From: a bacterium
Lineage (GTDB): Bacteria > Patescibacteriota > SICC01
Length of the DNA stretch: 54,037 bases
Direction of reading: 5' to 3'
NCBI GenBank assembly: GCA_030699935.1
Contig: JAUYKS010000014.1
Location: forward strand, 1-54,037
Positions within the stretch are counted from its first letter, which is position 1; each line of letters starts with the position of its first letter. The position numbers were made by a program, and so were the translations under genes. Shown here piece by piece: positions 17,131 to 27,029 of the stretch. The notes under the pieces were generated by a model. That model was not told the DNA's origin, ran no database searches, and saw only the letters and a list, made by a program, of their open reading frames with translations.

Positions 17131-18311
17131 GCGTCCGGATCGCCGTCAACGGCCTGTTCCTGGCGCGGCCGCACACCGGCATGGGGCGCTACACCCTCGG
17201 ACTGCTCGGAGCGCTGCCGGCCGCGATGCGAGATGCCGAGTTCGTCGTCTTCGTACCGGATAAGCTGCCTCGCTCGCTGAAGCTGCCCAGCGCCGTCCGG
17301 ACCGTCGTGGTCCCGATCGGACGTTCGCTGCTCGGCCGCGGCAAGGCGATCGACGAGTGGGAGCGGAGCAAACTGGGACTGGCGGCCAGCCAACTCAAGG
17401 CGCATCTGATCTTCCAGCCGTATCCGACGCCGCCGATCCGGAATCCCTACAAGGTTCCCGTCGTGATGGCGGTGCACGACGTGATTCCCTGGCAGCTGCC
17501 ACGATACCGCCGCGCGCTCCGCAGCCGGCTGAAGCTCCGCGGCGTCCTCGACGGCATCCGCCGTGCCGATCGGATAGTCACGGTCAGCCGGACGTCCGCC
17601 AAGGCGATCACCTGGGCGAGCCAGGTCCCGGCCGAGCGGATCAGCGTTACATATGAGGGCTTGGAGCCGGCCTACTCCAAGCAGCCGGCTTCCGCCGCCA
17701 TGGCCGCGGTCCGCAAGCGGTTCGGCCTGCAGCGGCCGTTCGTCCTCTACGTCGGCGGCTATGACTACCGGAAGAACGTCCGCCGCCTGATCCAGGGATT
17801 CGCCGAGTCGGGCCTAGCGGGCGGTTCCGGCGGCTCCGGAAAGTCCGCCGGACACGACCTGGTCCTGGCCGGCGCCGTTACGGCGCCGGCCTCCGCGCTG
17901 TACGAGGACTTCCACAAATTGCCGCAGCTGATCGCCCAAGCCGGCATCGGGCGGCGGACCAAGGTACTCGGGTTCGTTTCCGAGGCGGACAAGCGGACGC
18001 TGCTGGCGGCGGCGGACGCGTTCGCGTTTCCGTCCCTGGCCGAAGGGTTCGGGCTGCCGATCCTCGAGGCGCTGGCGGCGGAGACTCCCGTCGCGGCCTC
18101 CGACATCCCGATCAACCAGGAACTGTTTCCCGGCGCCTATGAACCGTTCCGCCCGGACCGGACGGACGAATTGGCGAAGGCCCTCCGCGACGCGGCCCTC
18201 GAACCGGATTCCGCTAAGGTCGCCCGCGGGACCGAAGCCGTAGCCAGGTACACCTGGCCGGCCGCCGCCGAGCGCACCGCGGCGGCTTTCACTCAGCTAC
18301 TCGAAAAATGA
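17127..18311 (+). CDS. glycosyltransferase, GT4/GT1-fold
   Basis: FVLYVGGYDYRKNVRRLIQGF, FPSLAEGFGLPILEALAAETPVAASDIP. Confidence 0.92.
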   Translation: MSVRIAVNGLFLARPHTGMGRYTLGLLGALPAAMRDAEFVVFVPDKLPRSLKLPSAVRTVVVPIGRSLLGRGKAIDEWERSKLGLAASQLKAHLIFQPYPTPPIRNPYKVPVVMAVHDVIPWQLPRYRRALRSRLKLRGVLDGIRRADRIVTVSRTSAKAITWASQVPAERISVTYEGLEPAYSKQPASAAMAAVRKRFGLQRPFVLYVGGYDYRKNVRRLIQGFAESGLAGGSGGSGKSAGHDLVLAGAVTAPASALYEDFHKLPQLIAQAGIGRRTKVLGFVSEADKRTLLAAADAFAFPSLAEGFGLPILEALAAETPVAASDIPINQELFPGAYEPFRPDRTDELAKALRDAALEPDSAKVARGTEAVARYTWPAAAERTAAAFTQLLEK

Positions 18312-18367
18312 CGCTTGCGGTAGGTAACGATGCGACCGTATACTCTAAGCATTAAGGGGAATTACCC

Positions 18368-19609
18368 GTGGCGAATATACAAAAGACATTGAAGCGACTG
18401 AAGCCGAACGTCCGGAAGTGGTCGAAGCGTACCAAGGTATTCGCCGGCGTCGTGGCCGTATTGGTCCTGCTTTACCTGGTCTACGCCGTCATCCTCTACA
18501 CGACCGGCGGCAACGACTCGCTGACGCGGTTCGTCTCGAACTTCGCGTACTATCCGGCCGCCAAGGTGTTCGCGCCCGGGTTCTGGCCGTACTACCTGGG
18601 AGGCCTCGTCGCGACCGCCGTATTGCTCGGTGCGATCGGGCGCCTCTGCTACCTGTTCATCAAGGGACGCACGGCCAGCCGTCAGACCTTGCTGATCCTG
18701 GTCGGGCTGATCCTGGTCGGCGGGCTGAACCTGACCTGGCTGCCGTCGCCCTCATCGGCTGCGGTCGGTTACGGCACGTTCCTCGACCGCGTCGCCACCT
18801 TCAAGAAGATCCAATCTGCCCAGCAGCAAGCCCAAGGAGTCACCTCGCAGCAGGACGAGATGATCAAGCCGTTCTCGCTCCAGCAGCTGATCCAACAGCG
18901 GTTGGTCCAGCAGGCCGCCACCAAGCTCAACGTTTCCGTCAGCGACAAGAAGGTCGACGAAGCGTACAAGGAGCAAGCCCAGCGGGTGCAGGGCGAGAAA
19001 GAATTCAAGCGATTGCTCAAGGAGCGCCTCGGCTGGTCGCCGCGCGAATACAAGCAGGAACTGCGCACGAACGTCCTGCTGCAGGAAGCGCTGAACGAGA
19101 AGATCAGCAGCGACGAGAACCTCAACAAGGGAGCCAAGGATCGGGCCGACCAGGCGTTGAAGGCGCTAAAGGACGGCAAGAGCTTCGCCGCGGTCGCCAA
19201 GCAGTATTCCGAGGATCCGACCGCCACGAAGGGCGGAGACCAAGGCACGTTGAAGCGCGGCCAGCTGGATCCGGCCATCGAGAAGGAAGCCTTCTCGCTG
19301 AAGGTCGGCTCGGTCAGCGACGTGATCAAGGCGCGCCAAGGTTTCGTGATTATCAAGGTGGAATCGCGGAGCAAGAACTCCGTCCGCATCCGCCAGGTCC
19401 TGGTCCTCGGCAAGAGCATCTCGACCTACTTCCAAGAGATCCTGCCGAAGACCAAGGTGTGGGTATTGGTGGACGGCTTGAAGTGGGACAAGGCGCTGTT
19501 CACCGTCCAGTCGACCAATCCGCAGCCGCCGCAGGTGCAGCCGCAGCCGGGCGCGGGCGCTTCCGGCGCGCCGGCTCCAGCCAAGAAGCCTGCAAAGTCG
19601 GCCAAGTAG
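18368..19609 (+). CDS. membrane-anchored parvulin-type peptidyl-prolyl isomerase
   Basis: TM segments, SurA-N-like helices, parvulin core AKQYSEDPTATKGGDQGTLKRGQLDPAIEKEAFSLKVGSVSDVIKARQGFVIIKVE. Confidence 0.87.
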   Translation: MANIQKTLKRLKPNVRKWSKRTKVFAGVVAVLVLLYLVYAVILYTTGGNDSLTRFVSNFAYYPAAKVFAPGFWPYYLGGLVATAVLLGAIGRLCYLFIKGRTASRQTLLILVGLILVGGLNLTWLPSPSSAAVGYGTFLDRVATFKKIQSAQQQAQGVTSQQDEMIKPFSLQQLIQQRLVQQAATKLNVSVSDKKVDEAYKEQAQRVQGEKEFKRLLKERLGWSPREYKQELRTNVLLQEALNEKISSDENLNKGAKDRADQALKALKDGKSFAAVAKQYSEDPTATKGGDQGTLKRGQLDPAIEKEAFSLKVGSVSDVIKARQGFVIIKVESRSKNSVRIRQVLVLGKSISTYFQEILPKTKVWVLVDGLKWDKALFTVQSTNPQPPQVQPQPGAGASGAPAPAKKPAKSAK

Positions 19610-19710
19610 CGACAAAGCAGGGACGGTATCGCCAGGGCGGGAACAATCCCGATATACTTATGTGGTACGCGTTCCGCGTGTATGCGCCGTTTGCACGGCG
19701 CCTTGCCCTC

Positions 19711-19784
19711 GGGGGCGTAGCTCAGTTGGTTAGAGCGCCTGCCTGTCACGCAGGAGGTCGCCGGTTCGAGTCCGGTCGTCCCCG
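19711..19784 (+). tRNA. tRNA-Asp(GTC)
   Basis: GGGGGCGTAGCTCAGTTGGTTAGAGC...CCTGTCACGCAGG...GGTTCGAGTCCGGTCGTCCCCG; anticodon loop CTGTCAC. Confidence 0.95.
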
Positions 19785-19792
19785 CAGATGAA

Positions 19793-20515
19793 ATGAAGCC
19801 GATAACCCACAAGGTGACATGGCAGCCACAGGGGCCGACCGACTGCGTCCAGACCTCGCTGTCTGTTCTATTAGGCGCGTTAGGCAGGCCGACGCCGGTG
19901 TCGAAGGTAAAGAAAGACGTTCCACTACATACCAATACCCAGGGCGTTGTAATCGGAACGACCTTCGCGCACGCGGCCTTGCATCTTCGGCGGCTGGGAT
20001 TCAGGACGACGATTCACACCACCGACATCGATTTGCTCGACCGGACTTGGGAGGGTTTGGACGCCAAGGAATTGCGGAAGAAACTGACACAGCGAAAGAA
20101 GTTCATCCGGCATCCGTTCCTGGATGAGGAAGCCGTGGAAGCGTATGCCGAAGGATACGTTTCGTTCGTCAGAGCTGAAGGACGGATCAAACACCCTGTA
20201 CTGACGACCAAGTACCTGCATCGGTTACTTGAGAAGGCACCCTTCATCGCGGCCGTGAGCAAGCAATATCTCGTTTCGTGCTCGAAAAAGCGATTCGTCG
20301 GCAAAACGGGGAAAGCGGTTTTCGACGACGTCCGAGGTCAGACCAATACTCACGCGATCGTCGTGGCGGGATACCGGGACGGTCGTTTCCTGATAATCGA
20401 CTCCTCAGCTCCGAATGCCCGCGCCGGGCGCCGCTGGCTGAACGCGGAGCATCTGATCGGCGCGATCTGCTTGGCGGAGACCGAGTGGGACAATCTGGTG
20501 ATCACGGCAGTGTAG
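19793..20515 (+). CDS. papain-fold cysteine peptidase-like (C39-like) protein
   Basis: PTDCVQTSLSVLL (putative Cys), NTHAIVVAGYRDGRFLIIDSS (putative His/Asp). Confidence 0.6.
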   Translation: MKPITHKVTWQPQGPTDCVQTSLSVLLGALGRPTPVSKVKKDVPLHTNTQGVVIGTTFAHAALHLRRLGFRTTIHTTDIDLLDRTWEGLDAKELRKKLTQRKKFIRHPFLDEEAVEAYAEGYVSFVRAEGRIKHPVLTTKYLHRLLEKAPFIAAVSKQYLVSCSKKRFVGKTGKAVFDDVRGQTNTHAIVVAGYRDGRFLIIDSSAPNARAGRRWLNAEHLIGAICLAETEWDNLVITAV

Positions 20516-20568
20516 AATGAGGGCGTCTAGCGGATGCACATCAACAATCAGATTCGGAAAGGCTCCAC

Positions 20569-21114
20569 ATGGGATGGTTGCCATTCATACTGGCCTTGGC
20601 TCTCGGCCGAGAGCACGCGATCATCGTGGCCAGGGCAAGCGACCTTTCCTCCGTGGAAGCGCTGCTCCTGACCGCGGGTTGGTACTTGGCCCTGAGTTGC
20701 CTGACGATCTATTTTCTCGACCGTCCGGCAGTCGCCCGGAAGCTGGCGAAGCTCCAGGACACCAAGCTGTGCCGCCGTATCATCGGCGGGATTACCCCGC
20801 CGTGGCGCGGCCTGGCCGTCTTCGTCCTCTGCTTCGTACCGAACGGATTCTGGGTGGGCATCCTTCTGATGACCTTCTGGAAATACCGCTGGTATCAGCG
20901 AGTCCTGCTGGTAACGGCCGGCAACGTGGCTTCTTACTTCGCGTACGAAGCGGCGATGGCGCCGGTCCTGGGACTGTTCGGCTCGTACCTGCTGTTGGCG
21001 ATTCCCGCGCTGTTGCTTGTCGGATTGGTCGTCAAAGAGCGCAGCCGGTTCACAACGGTCCGGAATTGGTCGACGCGGCGCTACCGCCTGATCTTTTCCA
21101 AAGCCGTGTCCTGA
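20569..21114 (+). CDS. integral membrane hypothetical protein
   Basis: Multiple hydrophobic segments; SD-like GGAAAGG before ATG. Confidence 0.6.
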   Translation: MGWLPFILALALGREHAIIVARASDLSSVEALLLTAGWYLALSCLTIYFLDRPAVARKLAKLQDTKLCRRIIGGITPPWRGLAVFVLCFVPNGFWVGILLMTFWKYRWYQRVLLVTAGNVASYFAYEAAMAPVLGLFGSYLLLAIPALLLVGLVVKERSRFTTVRNWSTRRYRLIFSKAVS

Positions 21115-21139
21115 TGTCCTGATTCTGAAGTAATGATGT

Positions 21140-21186
21140 GCGAAAAACCCTTCGGGTCCACCTAACGATCCCCAGGGTTTTTTCGC
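21140..21186. terminator. bidirectional terminator-like hairpin
   Basis: gcgaaaaaccct ... agggttttttcgc between convergent genes. Confidence 0.7.
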
Positions 21187-21223
21187 TTGGGACGGTTAGA
21201 CGGGCCAGGCCGAGCGCGGCAGA

Positions 21224-21961
21224 TTAGGCCGAGCGCCGCCGCAGCGGCGCCGCGCCGAGCACCAGCGCGCCGACCCCGAACGCCAGCACGATCAGGAAGT
21301 CGCCGGTCAGCTCGGAGGTGATCGCGGTGTCGCGCGCCACCCGCTCGATCATGTCCACCGAATACGAGAGCGGCAGCCAGTCCGAGACGTCGCGGAGCAG
21401 GGGCGCCATCTGGTCGCGGTCGATGAACAGTCCGCAGAGCAGGTATTGCGGCAGCACCACGGCCGGCATGAACTGGACGGCTTGGAATTCGGTCCGCGCG
21501 AAGGCGCTAACGAACAGGCCGAGCGCCATGCCGAGCAGCCCGTCCAAGGTGGCCGCCGCGACCAGGCTCACCACGCTACCTTCGATGTTCAGGTCGAGCG
21601 GGCCGAGGGCGACCGCTGAGACGGCCAGCGCCTGGATCACGGCCATCACCCCGAAGGCGATCGCGTAGCCGAGCAGAAGGTCGAGCTTGCCGGCCGGCAT
21701 CGCCAACAGCCGCTCCAGCGTGCCGCTGGTGCGTTCGCGGAGCGTGGTGATCGAGGTCACGATGAACATCACCGTGAACGGGAACAGGCCGAGCACGATT
21801 GGACCGAACTGCTGGAAGATCGCCGGCGAGTCGTCGAAGACGTACCGGAGCAAAGTGACCAGCAGGATAGGCACGCCGACGATCAGCAGCAGGGTGCGGG
21901 GGTCGTGGCGGAGCTGGAGCAGTACCCGCTTGGCGGTGGCGAGGGTGCGGCGGGCGTTCAT
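21224..21961 (-). CDS. ABC-2 type transporter permease
   Basis: TM-rich, LRERTSGTLERLLAMPAGKLDLLLGYAIAFG motif typical of ABC-2 permeases. Confidence 0.9.
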   Translation of the reverse strand: MNARRTLATAKRVLLQLRHDPRTLLLIVGVPILLVTLLRYVFDDSPAIFQQFGPIVLGLFPFTVMFIVTSITTLRERTSGTLERLLAMPAGKLDLLLGYAIAFGVMAVIQALAVSAVALGPLDLNIEGSVVSLVAAATLDGLLGMALGLFVSAFARTEFQAVQFMPAVVLPQYLLCGLFIDRDQMAPLLRDVSDWLPLSYSVDMIERVARDTAITSELTGDFLIVLAFGVGALVLGAAPLRRRSA

Positions 21962-22683
21962 GAGTTCCCTCCAACCAGTTTGAGGAAGGCTTCGCCGATC
22001 GTTAGGCTGCCGGTCCTCCGGCGGAGCGCCGCCGGTCGGTCACTGGCCAGGAGTCGGCCGCCGCGCAACAGGAACAGGTGGTCGCAATGTTCGGCTTCTT
22101 CCATCGCGTGGCTCGAGACGAAGAGGGTGGTGCCCGCTCGGGCCAGGCGCCGGAACCGTTGCCAGAGCTTGCGGCGGAGTACCGGATCCAGCTCGACGGT
22201 CGGCTCGTCGAGGACCAGCAGCTTGGGAGCGCCGAGCAGCGCGACGCCAAGCGATACCCGCGCCTGCTGGCCGCCGGAAAGGTTCTGCACCAGCCGGTCG
22301 GCGCAGTCCTCGAGCTCGAGGTCCGCGATCAGCGCTTTGGTCTCCGAGGCCCGCGCCCCCATCATCGCCGAGAAGTAGTCAAGGTTCTCCCGCGCCGTCA
22401 GGTCGGCGTAGACCGATAGCGTCTGCGCCATGTAGCCGACCCGCCGTCGCAGCCAGGCGTTGCCGGCCGGACGGCCGTACACCGTCACCGTGCCGCGCTT
22501 GATCCGCTGCACGCCGACGATCGCCCGCATCAGGGTCGTCTTGCCGGAACCCGACGGACCGATCAACCCGACCACCTTGCCCTTCGGGATCTCGGCCGAG
22601 AAATCGCTCAGTACCGGCTTGCCGGACCGGACGATACCGAGGTCCTTGATCGAGACGGCAGGCGTGGTGCGCTTCGTTTTCAT
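21958..22683 (-). CDS. ABC transporter ATP-binding protein
   Basis: Walker A GPSGSGKTTL, LSGGQQARVSLGVALLGAPKLLVLDEPT, 4-nt overlap with permease. Confidence 0.93.
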   Translation of the reverse strand: MKTKRTTPAVSIKDLGIVRSGKPVLSDFSAEIPKGKVVGLIGPSGSGKTTLMRAIVGVQRIKRGTVTVYGRPAGNAWLRRRVGYMAQTLSVYADLTARENLDYFSAMMGARASETKALIADLELEDCADRLVQNLSGGQQARVSLGVALLGAPKLLVLDEPTVELDPVLRRKLWQRFRRLARAGTTLFVSSHAMEEAEHCDHLFLLRGGRLLASDRPAALRRRTGSLTIGEAFLKLVGGNS

Positions 22684-22741
22684 TCCCTGACCTTCATGCC
22701 TCAATCATACTGCGCGGGGAACACGCTATACTATTTCCACC

Positions 22742-23803
22742 ATGTCCCTCCAGCGCTTTCCAGGGTTCATCGACGTCCATGTCCACCTGCGGGATCCGGG
22801 CGCCACGCAGAAGGAGGACTTCGCGACGGGCACCCGTGCCGCCGCGGCCGGCGGCTTCACGTACGTGGTCGACATGCCGAACAACCCGACGCCGACGGTC
22901 TCGCTCGAGCGCCTCGCGGAAAAGGAAAAGCTGGCGGACGCTAAGGCCGTCTGCGGTCTCGGCTTCCACTACGGCGCCGACGGTTCGGAGGCGAACCTGG
23001 CGAGCTTCCCCGAGGCGGCCAAGCACCCGCGCGTGTTCGGGCTAAAGATCTACCTTAACCACACCACCGGCGAGATGCTGATCGAAGACATCTCGGTGCT
23101 GCGGACGATCTTCGAGACTTGGCCGGCCGAGAAGCCGGTGCTGGTCCACGCGGAGGGCGTCCAGCTGGCGGCGGCTCTGTCGCTGGCTCATTTCTATGAC
23201 AAGCGGCTGCACGTCTGCCACATCTCGCAGGCGGTCGAGGTGGAGCTGGTCAAGGCGGCCAAGCGGAAGAAGCAGGTCGTGACCGCGGGCGTCTGTCCCC
23301 ATCACTTGTTCCTGACCGGTGAGGCGCGGGAGACGCACGGCTCGCAGGCGATCATGAAGCCGCCGCTCGGCGAGGACGCGGACAAGAAGGCGCTCTGGAG
23401 CGGGCTGCAGGACGGCACGATCGACATTGTCGAGACGGACCACGCGCCCCACACGCTTGAGGAGAAGCAGGGCGACCCGCCGCCGTTCGGCGTGCCGGGG
23501 CTCGAGACCGCGGTCGGTTTGCTCTGGAAGGCGGTGCACGACGGGGACTTGAAGGCCGCGGACGTGCCGCGCCTTTTGCACGAGGCGCCGAAACGGATCT
23601 TCAACATTCCCGACCAGCCGGACACGTACGTGGAGCTGGACCCGGACGAACCGTACGAGATCAACCCGGCCGCGTTCCAGTCGAAAGCCAAGTGGTCGCC
23701 GTTCGCCGGTTGGACGGCGTACGGCAAGTCGCGAACGGTCGTGGTGCAGGGCAAGACGCTGGTCGAGGACGGGGCGTTCGTCGAAGGAACCTCAGCCAAA
23801 TGA
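22742..23803 (+). CDS. pyrC: dihydroorotase
   Basis: GFIDVHVHLRDPGATQKEDF, TAGVCPHHLFL, DIVETDHAPH. Confidence 0.94.
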   Translation: MSLQRFPGFIDVHVHLRDPGATQKEDFATGTRAAAAGGFTYVVDMPNNPTPTVSLERLAEKEKLADAKAVCGLGFHYGADGSEANLASFPEAAKHPRVFGLKIYLNHTTGEMLIEDISVLRTIFETWPAEKPVLVHAEGVQLAAALSLAHFYDKRLHVCHISQAVEVELVKAAKRKKQVVTAGVCPHHLFLTGEARETHGSQAIMKPPLGEDADKKALWSGLQDGTIDIVETDHAPHTLEEKQGDPPPFGVPGLETAVGLLWKAVHDGDLKAADVPRLLHEAPKRIFNIPDQPDTYVELDPDEPYEINPAAFQSKAKWSPFAGWTAYGKSRTVVVQGKTLVEDGAFVEGTSAK

Positions 23804-24714
23804 AGTCGCTGGCCGGCCAGGACGTGCTGACCGCCGGACAGTTCAAGCCGTCGGTCTGCGAGCAGTTGTTCAAGGAGGCTCGCGCGATGCGGACCTTGGT
23901 CGACGAGCACGGCTCTCTGGACCGGCTTGGATCGCGTGTCCTGATTAACCTCTTCTACGAACCGTCGACCCGAACCTCGGCGTCGTTCGCGGCGGCGATG
24001 CTGCGGCTTGGCGGCAAGGTCTTCCCGATCAACGAGATCAAGACCTCCTCGGTGGCCAAGGGCGAGACGCTCGAGGACACGATCAAGACGCTCGAGCAGT
24101 ACGCCGACGTGATCGTGCTCCGGCATCCCGAGGCGGGCTCCGCGCAACGGGCGGCCGCGGCCGCGGACATCCCGATCATCAACGCCGGCGACGGCGCCGG
24201 CGAGCATCCGACCCAGGCCTTGCTCGATCTTTTCACGATCATCGAGGAAAAGGGCGGCCCGGACGGACTGAGCATCACCCTGCTCGGAGACCTGAAGCAC
24301 GGCCGGACCGTGCATTCCCTGGCCCGGCTGCTTTCAAACTACGACGTGCGGCTCAACCTGGTCTCGCCGAAGACGCTCGGTCTCCCCAAGGCGGTTCGTG
24401 ACGACCTCTCCGTGTCGGTGACGGAGCACGATTCGCTCGAGTCGGCACTGCCGGACACCGACGTGCTCTACGTGACGCGGGTGCAGCGGGAACGGTTCGC
24501 CAAGAAAGCCGATTACGATAAGGTCAAGGGAAGCTACGTGGTCAGCCCGGAGTCGTTGGTTAAGGCTAAGGACGACCTGATCGTGCTGCATCCCCTGCCG
24601 CGGGTCGACGAGATCGACGCGCGGATGGACGCCGATCCCCGCGCCGCCTATTTCCGCGAGGTCCGGAACGGCCTGTACGTCCGGATGGCATTGTTGGCGC
24701 TGGTGCTTGGCTGA
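23800..24714 (+). CDS. pyrB: aspartate carbamoyltransferase catalytic subunit
   Basis: NLFYEPSTRTSASFAAAMLRLGG, ADVIVLRHPEAGSA, HPTQALLDLFTI, LHPLPRVDEI; ATGA overlap with pyrC. Confidence 0.95.
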   Translation: MKSLAGQDVLTAGQFKPSVCEQLFKEARAMRTLVDEHGSLDRLGSRVLINLFYEPSTRTSASFAAAMLRLGGKVFPINEIKTSSVAKGETLEDTIKTLEQYADVIVLRHPEAGSAQRAAAAADIPIINAGDGAGEHPTQALLDLFTIIEEKGGPDGLSITLLGDLKHGRTVHSLARLLSNYDVRLNLVSPKTLGLPKAVRDDLSVSVTEHDSLESALPDTDVLYVTRVQRERFAKKADYDKVKGSYVVSPESLVKAKDDLIVLHPLPRVDEIDARMDADPRAAYFREVRNGLYVRMALLALVLG

Positions 24715-25427
24715 TGACCCGGCTCGGAAAGCTGATTGCGATCGCCGGGATGGCCTCGCGCCGCCGGGCCGTGGAATTGGTGAAGGTCGGCAAGGTGCGG
24801 GTCGGCGGACGGGTCGAGAAGGATCCGGCCGTGGACGTGCCGCCGGACGCGTCAGTTACCGTGGACGGCCGGACATTGCGACGCGAACCGCTCCGGCACT
24901 ACCTGCTGCACAAGCCGGTCGGCACGGTCTCGACCGCGGCCGACACGCACGGTCGCCGGACGGTGACCGACTTGGTACCTAAGGGAGCGCGGGTCTATCC
25001 GGTCGGCCGGCTCGATGCCGATTCCAGCGGGCTGATCCTCCTGACGAACGACGGCGATTTGACGAACAAGCTGACCCATCCACGGCACGAGGTCCCGAAG
25101 ACCTACCGCGTCACGTTCGAGGGCGCGCTTTCCGAAAAGACGCTGGATCGGCTGCGTCGCGGCGTCCGGCTGCGCGAGACGAAGGGCCACGTCGTCACGA
25201 AGCCGGCGGATGTCCGGGTGGTCCGCTCCGGCCGGGGCAGCACCACGGCGGAACTCACCATCCGCGAAGGCCGGAACCGCCAGATCCGGCGGATGGGCGA
25301 AGCGGTCGGACACGCAGTGACGAACCTTGTCCGGATCAGGATGGGGCCGCTGTCGCTCGGACGGCTGCCAAAGGGCAAGTACCGGCCGCTCGAGCGGCGG
25401 GAACTGGACGCGCTCCGGAAGCTATGA
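24714..25427 (+). CDS. rRNA pseudouridine synthase (RsuA/RluB family)
   Basis: S4-like N-term, HKPVGTVSTAADTHGRRTVTDLV, PVGRLDADSSGLILLTNDGDL, EGRNRQIRRMGEAVGH; ATGA-type overlap with pyrB. Confidence 0.94.
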   Translation: MTRLGKLIAIAGMASRRRAVELVKVGKVRVGGRVEKDPAVDVPPDASVTVDGRTLRREPLRHYLLHKPVGTVSTAADTHGRRTVTDLVPKGARVYPVGRLDADSSGLILLTNDGDLTNKLTHPRHEVPKTYRVTFEGALSEKTLDRLRRGVRLRETKGHVVTKPADVRVVRSGRGSTTAELTIREGRNRQIRRMGEAVGHAVTNLVRIRMGPLSLGRLPKGKYRPLERRELDALRKL

Positions 25428-25868
25428 TCTTTGCGGCGAGCCGCCCAAAGCGTCCGGATTGACCTCCGGTACGACCAAGGGCACGCCGGGATCCATCCGG
25501 AACTCGCTGGACATGTCGATCACCTCGCAACCCGCTTCGGCTGCCAGAGGAGCCCACTCACGCGAGACGTCCGCATCCGTCGCGAAGAACGCGAGATCGA
25601 AATCCCGGAAGTCCACTTCTTCGAACGTCTTGACGACCAGGCCTTCACCCTTGAATCGGACGTTCGTTCCCGCCGAGTGTTCCGAAGCTACGACCGTCAA
25701 CTCGGACACCGGAAAAGACCGGACCTCGAGCTGATTCAATAATTCCCGCCCGGCCACGCCGGTGGCTCCGGCCACCAGGACCCGGTAGCCTTGAGGCTCC
25801 CGTTCAGCGTCCGGCCTGTTTTCCTGGTTTTCCTGACGTGTCATGGTTAACGAACGATTGTACTTCAT
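25422..25868 (-). pseudogene. aspartate-semialdehyde dehydrogenase N-terminal fragment
   Basis: YRVLVAGATGVAGRELLNQLEVRSFPVSELTVVAS...VIDMSSEFRMDPGVPLVVPEVNPDALGGSPQRS; ends before the active-site Cys region. Confidence 0.75.
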
Positions 25869-26424
25869 CGGTGATCACTCCGTCGACCGGTAAGCCGCTC
25901 CATCGTTTCGGCACGAAGACGGTTACGCGTTGCGGCGTCTTCCGGAGTGCACGGGCGGTCAGGCTCAGGTGCCAGGTGTGGAACTCCGAAACCCCGAGCG
26001 ACTTCGCGAACCGCCGGTCCCAGCCCAGCCACCGTGTTATGAATACCATGTGGAGTTGCGGATACTGACGCTTGGCATAGCGCAGCGTTCCCGGCCAGCA
26101 AGAGGAAACTACCAGACCCGGCCGGTGCGTTACGTCGCTGAGCAGCCGCAACACCTTCCGATCGTGACGTCGGCTGAGATGGCGGCGTTTGAGGTGCAGA
26201 AAAACCGGGCAGTCGAGTTCATCCAGCACTTCCTTGAGCGACTCTTTCGGCTGCCGCGGCGGATGGGCGAGCATCAGCTTCCCGCCGATCAGCTGCACGT
26301 CCAGCTCTACCGCGTCCGCGCCATTGCGAATCGCGTCCCGGCAACTCGCCAAGGTGTTCTCGTCCGGACCCGCGCCGTTCCCGCGGTGTCCGATGACCTC
26401 AAGCCGCCGCTTCCGCGCCTGCAT
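25804..26424 (-). CDS. glycerophosphodiester phosphodiesterase family protein
   Basis: VIGHRGNGAGPDENTLASCRDAIRNGADAVELDVQL; start placed at 26424. Confidence 0.88.
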   Translation of the reverse strand: MQARKRRLEVIGHRGNGAGPDENTLASCRDAIRNGADAVELDVQLIGGKLMLAHPPRQPKESLKEVLDELDCPVFLHLKRRHLSRRHDRKVLRLLSDVTHRPGLVVSSCWPGTLRYAKRQYPQLHMVFITRWLGWDRRFAKSLGVSEFHTWHLSLTARALRKTPQRVTVFVPKRWSGLPVDGVITDEVQSFVNHDTSGKPGKQAGR

Positions 26425-26888
26425 CACTCGGTGCGGTAGCGGAACGCGAAGGCCAGTCCGCCGAAGAGATATCCGAAGAGCAGGCCGGTCACGCCGAGCG
26501 CGCTCACCATCTCCGGATCGATCAGCCGGCCGATGATCTGCACGACGACGACGTACGCGGCCAGAGCGAACAGCAGGGAGGTGGAAAGTACTCCGTACTT
26601 CCGGAGCTTCGGCCAGAGCAATGCCCAGACGATGCCGATCAGCGCCCAGACGACGAAGTGGACGGCCGACCCGACCAGCCAATCCAGCCCGAATCCGGGC
26701 GAATCCAACGCGTCCGGCCCGAGCACCGACGCGGACACGAACGAGCCGTAATCGGCCGCCGCGCCGCTGCCGAGCGCGCCGATCAACAGCGCCCACGCCC
26801 AGACGACCGCGCCGGCGACCAGGCCGGCCAACAGGCCCCGGTCCAGCTTGGGCACGTGTTTCCGTTCGACGACGTTCACTTGCGGCAT
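26424..26888 (-). CDS. integral membrane hypothetical protein
   Basis: Multiple TM segments; TATGAT 6 nt before ATG. Confidence 0.65.
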   Translation of the reverse strand: MPQVNVVERKHVPKLDRGLLAGLVAGAVVWAWALLIGALGSGAAADYGSFVSASVLGPDALDSPGFGLDWLVGSAVHFVVWALIGIVWALLWPKLRKYGVLSTSLLFALAAYVVVVQIIGRLIDPEMVSALGVTGLLFGYLFGGLAFAFRYRTE

Positions 26889-26944
26889 GTGGTTATCATA
26901 CTCGATATACTTCTAGAGAGGCTGCCTTAGCCTTTCACAACCAA

Positions 26945-27018
26945 GCCGCCTTAGCTCAGTTGGCCAGAGCAGTCCCTTCGTAAGGGAAAGGTCCCCGGTT
27001 CGAATCCGGGAGGCGGCT
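26945..27018 (+). tRNA. tRNA-Thr(CGT)
   Basis: GCCGCCT/AGGCGGC acceptor, loop TTCGTAA, CCCCGG-TTCGAAT-CCGGG T-arm. Confidence 0.9.
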
Positions 27019-27029
27019 CAGAGGAACCC

